From Ciona intestinalis (lineage: Eukaryota; Chordata; Ascidiacea; Phlebobranchia; Cionidae), in NCBI RefSeq assembly GCF_000224145.3, contig NC_020167.2, positions 1,230,690-1,294,689 on the forward strand: a DNA stretch of 64,000 bases, read 5' to 3'. The position numbers and the translations under genes were made by a program. This document shows, one piece after another, positions 60,601-64,000 of this stretch (positions within the stretch are counted from its first letter, which is position 1; the number at the start of each line of letters is the position of its first letter). The notes beneath the pieces were generated by a model. That model was given only the letters and a program-made list of their open reading frames with translations. It ran no database searches and had not been told where the DNA came from.

Positions 60601-63600
60601 AACCAACTGTGCTACGGCTTTGGTGTAAATATTAGTAGGTCAGAATACAACAGTGTTCAAATATTCTCTAACAAACTTTACCTTCGGTGCAGTTTCTTCC
60701 AAAGAAATCACCAACACATTGACATTGATAATCGCTGCCATTCATATTACATGTACCATTGTTCAAACATGGGTTGTTAGTGCAAAGATCTAATCATGGA
60801 AAAAAGTATTTAAAATAGAAAAGGTATTGTAACTTAATACCTTGTGTGCAGTTAATGCCGTGATAACCAACAATGCAGTCACATCTGTATGCTGTTGTGT
60901 TGGTAACTTCACATTCATCTCCACTTCCACCTGAAAATGAAAACCTACTAACATTGCACATGCACTTTTTACAACATTCATTCTAACCAATGATATACAA
61001 AAGCCCACAATCCGATTGAGTTTCCAGTGAGCAAGTGCCATTATTTTCACATGGGTTCACAGTACATGGATCTGAATAAAAAAGCTAAGTTATTCATCTG
61101 TTGAGCTATTGCTTTGTAAGCAGAGAATAACACGTTTGAATCTCGATAGTATCATTTTAGGACTGTTTACCCTTGGCACACACTCTAAAGGGTAATTGTC
61201 CCAGCTGAGTGGGCTCTTATGAGTTGTTTAAATCTTAGATCAAACAGAAAATAATCACCCAAAAATTGCACAATCCAAGAATGAAAAAAGTGACATATTT
61301 ATTTAATTTAATTTAAAAATATATACAACATACAAAATTTACCATATTGGCATATGTCGCCATAATAACCATCAGAACAAATACATTTGAACGAAGATTG
61401 GATGTGGTTGAGCTCTGGAAGGCATTCTCCACCATTCAAACATGGATTATCAACTGAACATGGGTTGTACACTACAGATACAATAATAAAATTAAAACTA
61501 TTGCAATAAACAAACTTAATTTTGATATAAATGTTACGTATCGTCGAGTAAAATCAAAGTAGCTTATGTCACAATTTTGAGATTGCTCGAACATTGCCAA
61601 AATGTATTTTATGTCCAACAGCATGCAAAATTGTAAAAAAGACAATTGTGACATAAGCTGTGACATAAGCTACTTTGGTTTTACCTCAACGATATGTATT
61701 CTTTTGGTTGACATTATTAATTTCTTTAACTCACATCTTTGGCAAATGTATCTTTTCTTTTGAATGATCATACCGTCCACCCATTTTCCCAAAATATCTC
61801 CATTTACCTCATCACTAAATGAGGAGTTTGTCAACAAAATTTGAAGAGCAGATAACCTGCTTGAAACCAATGGAAAACCATCCAACCAGTTTTCAAACTC
61901 AACTGTTGATTGAAGTGGAATTGATGTTCCATCTAACCAATACCAGTCACCTCTTGTTTTGTCACCTGTAAGTGAAAAACACAGAAACATAAAACTTAAC
62001 GCACAAAATATTGTTTGTTGCCCACTTTTCTTGAACAAATATAGATTTAAATATATATAAACTTATTCTTTATTTTTTAATTAAAGATTTCTATTACAAA
62101 CCTCCTGCCCAGTAGCCGGCCTCCGATGCATTAGTCCAGGATTGCTCATCAAAATCATATGCCCACTTCTGTATCTGTGAATTGATGTCATCCTGAATGA
62201 AGGAGCTATTCACTTTGACAAGTTGATATCCATTCCCCTCTTCCACACATCTCTCGTTAGCAGTGGTGTAGTTCAGGGGAGGATAATTAAAGAACTTATA
62301 CTCGTATTTCTTTTGCTTTGTTGCATTGCACGGCAATGTTACATTTGGTTCTATAAGGAGAGGTAGGAGTTAGTATACAACAACAGAAACACTTAACAGA
62401 CTGCCTGTAGTCTAAAGTTGCCATTAAACTCGCCTTCGCCGTATTCATACTCACTTTATTCCTACCTTAATGGTGACAGATGAACGGCGGCATTTTTCTC
62501 ATAAAAAAAATTTTTGTTTCTTTTATTACCTTAAACTTCAATTTTTATGGCGAAAGCAAAAGTTGAAAGTATACAAATTTTAACACAGTCTAGGTCTAAT
62601 GGAAACCTACATTCATTATGACTTCTTTGGGAAAGTTATAATATAAATGCATATTTGCATAATAGAACTCTAAATATTCCTGAGTTACACTACTGTGCAT
62701 ACATAATAAACCTCTATATATTCCTGAGTTAAACTACTGTGCATACAGTCTGACACTATTAACAACGTCTGAAAACAATATTTTGCAAGAAGGTATCAGC
62801 TTCTTATTTGTCTAACATGTCATATCACTGTTGAAAATTTAATGTTGGCATTTATTGCAAGTGTCGCAAATGTTGGATGTTTCTTTACACGGCTCATGTG
62901 TTGTTTGTTTTTTTAGGGCGATTATACACTGGCGACGAGGCACAGTTGGTTAGCGCGCCTGCTTCTAACCCAGAGGTAATGGGTTCAAGGCTCTTTGCTG
63001 CTACCATTGCGCGCGTACGTGTCCTTAGGCAAGACACTAGCCATGCGAGGATAAAGTACATTCACATTCATTCATTTAATCATTCAATCATTCACTTGAC
63101 ACAGTGTAAACAGTGTCTACTGTCTACTATACTAACCTATTTGACAAGTTTTGCCAGAGTACCCGTTTATGCAAATGCATTTTAGCGAAGATGTAGCTAA
63201 ATCCAATGTACAATTTCCTCCGTTGGCGCACTCATAACCATTGCATAAATCTGAAATATTTGCAAATTTACATCAAGGAAAGTTTACAAGAAAACTAAAA
63301 TTGCAATGCGGGATTTCCCCGATGACAAAACGTCTAAAAACAAAACTTCATAAACAAAACAACAACAAAAAAACAAGAGAAGATAGAAAAGCCATGCAAT
63401 GATTCCTATTAGTAAAATATTAAATAAACGTAAATTATACAACACAAATTTCGTAAGCAGTGGTGCTACCGTAAATAATGCTCGAGAAAATAGAATAAAA
63501 AGGTGTCCCATCTTCCCCCACCCTACTATATAGTGGATGGGGGGGGGAAGATGGGACACATTTATCACATAATATTTAAATATCCTGATCATGTTTTTAC

Positions 63601-64000
63601 CAATTAATTACAAAGATCTTAAAGGCCGTAAGGTTACGGTTTTATAACTCTTTGAATGTTCAAAATGTGTTTAGTAACATTTCGCCCAGTCGTGTTTCGA
63701 GTTCCGATCTACCACGCATGCACAATATCGCCCGGTACAAATATATTAGTCGAGAGAATCTATATCACTAAATCGGAATTTACTTACGTAATTGACAGAT
63801 GAAGTTCTTTTTTTGGTTTGCATTATCGTCACCCCACTTTCCAAGAATACCTGATGTAGTTTTCACCTGATCAATAGGCATAACCTTCATCGCATATGCC
63901 GTCGCATTACCGCCGTTCGGTTGGTTCCTATACCAGTTTTGATACACCCCATCTACAGCTGAATTATCAAGCCACATCCACTGATTGTTATATTCCCGAG
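51691..64000 (-). CDS. receptor protein tyrosine phosphatase with C-type lectin and EGF ectodomain (5' part outside window)
   Basis: Single-pass surface phosphatase. Exons in transcript order: 64000(edge)-63788, 63250-63137, 62350-62102, 61965-61735, 61471-61343, 61071-60988, 60930-60841, 60789-60682, 60286-60173, 60118-60011, 59685-59578, 59520-59410, 59012-58902, 58839-58732, 58586-58479, 58241-58029, 57620-57444, 56933-56799, 56706-56616, 56489-56434, 56369-56239, 55904-55808, 55739-55678, 55222-55088, 54938-54795, 54728-54580, 54510-54375, 54120-54017, 53955-53819, 53370-53294, 53234-53112, 53041-52916, 52738-52593, 52190-52052, 51768-51691. Every phase agrees; all ectodomain exons are phase 1-1. 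Order: lectin, EGF, lectin, about ten EGF, lectin, EGF, membrane helix, phosphatase D1, D2. The signal peptide must lie to the right of the window. No match to a named RPTP class. Confidence 0.9.
51780..51905 (-). repeat. TTA-tailed repeat copy, inverted
   Basis: In the last intron of the phosphatase gene, adjacent to the final coding exon. Shares TTACTGTAGCAAAG and AAAACAACAGTTGTTA with the other copies. Confidence 0.55.
52351..52541 (+). mobile_element. MITE copy, orientation A
   Basis: In the intron between D2 exons 52738-52593 and 52190-52052. Confidence 0.7.
53475..53765 (+). repeat. full-length tRNA-like SINE
   Basis: Between D2 exons; the head has a variant A box (TTGTTTATAGTGCACC), and the tail ends AATAAAGTAATTTACAT 54 bases from exon 53955-53819. 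Confidence 0.75.
55300..55505 (+). repeat. tRNA-like SINE, 3' part
   Basis: Lacks the tRNA-like head; the body and tail (GTAACTCGTGAGCTGGCATG) are clear. In an intron of D1. Confidence 0.65.
56025..56180 (-). repeat. TTA-tailed repeat copy, inverted
   Basis: Longest of the four copies seen; shares GATATAGCGACAAAACAACA with 51835-51870. In an intron of D1. Confidence 0.55.
56616..56706 (-). other. exon coding the transmembrane helix of the phosphatase
   Basis: Encodes [20 protein letters not shown] followed by CYYV, a single helix of about 23 hydrophobic residues. The next exon (56489-56434) is strongly basic ([14 protein letters not shown]), as expected for the cytosolic side of a type I receptor. 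Confidence 0.9.
57028..57316 (-). repeat. full-length tRNA-like SINE
   Basis: Between the third lectin domain and the membrane-proximal EGF exon. Confidence 0.75.
59703..59955 (-). repeat. tRNA-like SINE, head missing
   Basis: Starts 18 bases upstream (minus strand) of the EGF exon 59685-59578. It carries the tail and body but lacks the tRNA-like part. Confidence 0.68.
60296..60620 (-). repeat. full-length tRNA-like SINE
   Basis: Starts ten bases from the acceptor of EGF exon 60286-60173, at the same relative position as the copy at 59703 has to its EGF exon. Confidence 0.76.
62931..63085 (+). repeat. tRNA-like SINE with large internal deletion
   Basis: Head joined directly from CTTAGGCAAGACACT to the tail CATGCGAGGATAAAGTAC, followed by an imperfect CATTCATT/AATCATTC repeat. 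Confidence 0.7.
63482..63665. mobile_element. two MITE termini fused (tail then head)
   Basis: A right-end fragment (GGTGTCCCATCTTCCCCCAC) is followed immediately by a left-end copy with a G9 run and orientation A interior. It looks like one element inserted at the edge of another. Confidence 0.65.

Larger units (their letters stand above)
56799..64000 (-). other. lectin/EGF ectodomain exons of the phosphatase
   Basis: Three C-type lectin-like domains: 64000-63788 (C-terminal half only; [25 protein letters not shown]), 62350-61735 (two exons; [24 protein letters not shown]) and 58241-57444 (two exons; [30 protein letters not shown]). Between them and next to the membrane are EGF domains of about 36 residues, mostly one exon each, of the type PCxNNGTCxxxGSxYxCxCxxGYYGxxC; one is split across 61071-60988 and 60930-60841. 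The first lectin half has QPN where calcium-dependent sugar binders have QPD/EPN; the others lack that motif, so sugar binding is uncertain. Phase 1-1 exons favour shuffling. Confidence 0.88.

Noticed and set aside
3190..63665. regularly repeated units as a CRISPR array or satellite
   Set aside because: Copies are dispersed, of both orientations, with unrelated flanks; this is an animal nuclear genome.

Overview
The window looks like nuclear DNA of a solitary ascidian, most likely Ciona. It is AT-rich, and its intron-dense genes have animal GT-AG splice sites. The families it encodes are animal ones (MICAL, 14-3-3, uronyl 2-O-sulfotransferase, Mu-class GST, receptor tyrosine phosphatase). It is peppered with two short repeats that recur dozens of times: a ~190 bp terminal-inverted-repeat MITE and a ~300 bp tRNA-like SINE. 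The genus is inferred from repeat style and gene content, not from a database match. Two assembly gaps (N) lie at 831-984 and 32122-32246.

Layout, left to right. At 208-1539 (+) is the 3' part of a 14-3-3 gene with an unusual insertion. At 4445-34243 (+) is a very large MICAL gene of about 46 exons: FAD monooxygenase, CH domain, LIM domain, long acidic/serine-rich linker, C-terminal bMERB coiled coil. It contains an alternative terminal exon with hydrophobic segments (15979-16637) and a possible internal promoter near 20.86 kb. Nested on the minus strand in one MICAL intron is a three-exon gene (26148-27673) for a small secreted cysteine-rich protein with a somatomedin-B-like domain and a galaxin-like di-cysteine repeat.

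The right half is read from the minus strand: a HEAT-repeat protein, HEATR4-like (35930-44180); an eight-exon uronyl 2-O-sulfotransferase-like Golgi enzyme (45605-48633); a three-exon Mu-class glutathione S-transferase (50356-51315); and, from 51691 to beyond the right edge, a receptor protein tyrosine phosphatase. The ectodomain of the phosphatase mixes C-type lectin domains with about a dozen EGF repeats, followed by one membrane helix and tandem phosphatase domains. That ectodomain is the most unusual protein here.

The genes do not form a pathway. MICAL acts on F-actin, 14-3-3 binds phosphoproteins, the sulfotransferase acts in the Golgi, the GST in the cytosol and the phosphatase at the cell surface. 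Exon coordinates were derived by hand from splice signals with checked reading phase, so boundaries may be off by a few bases where noted.
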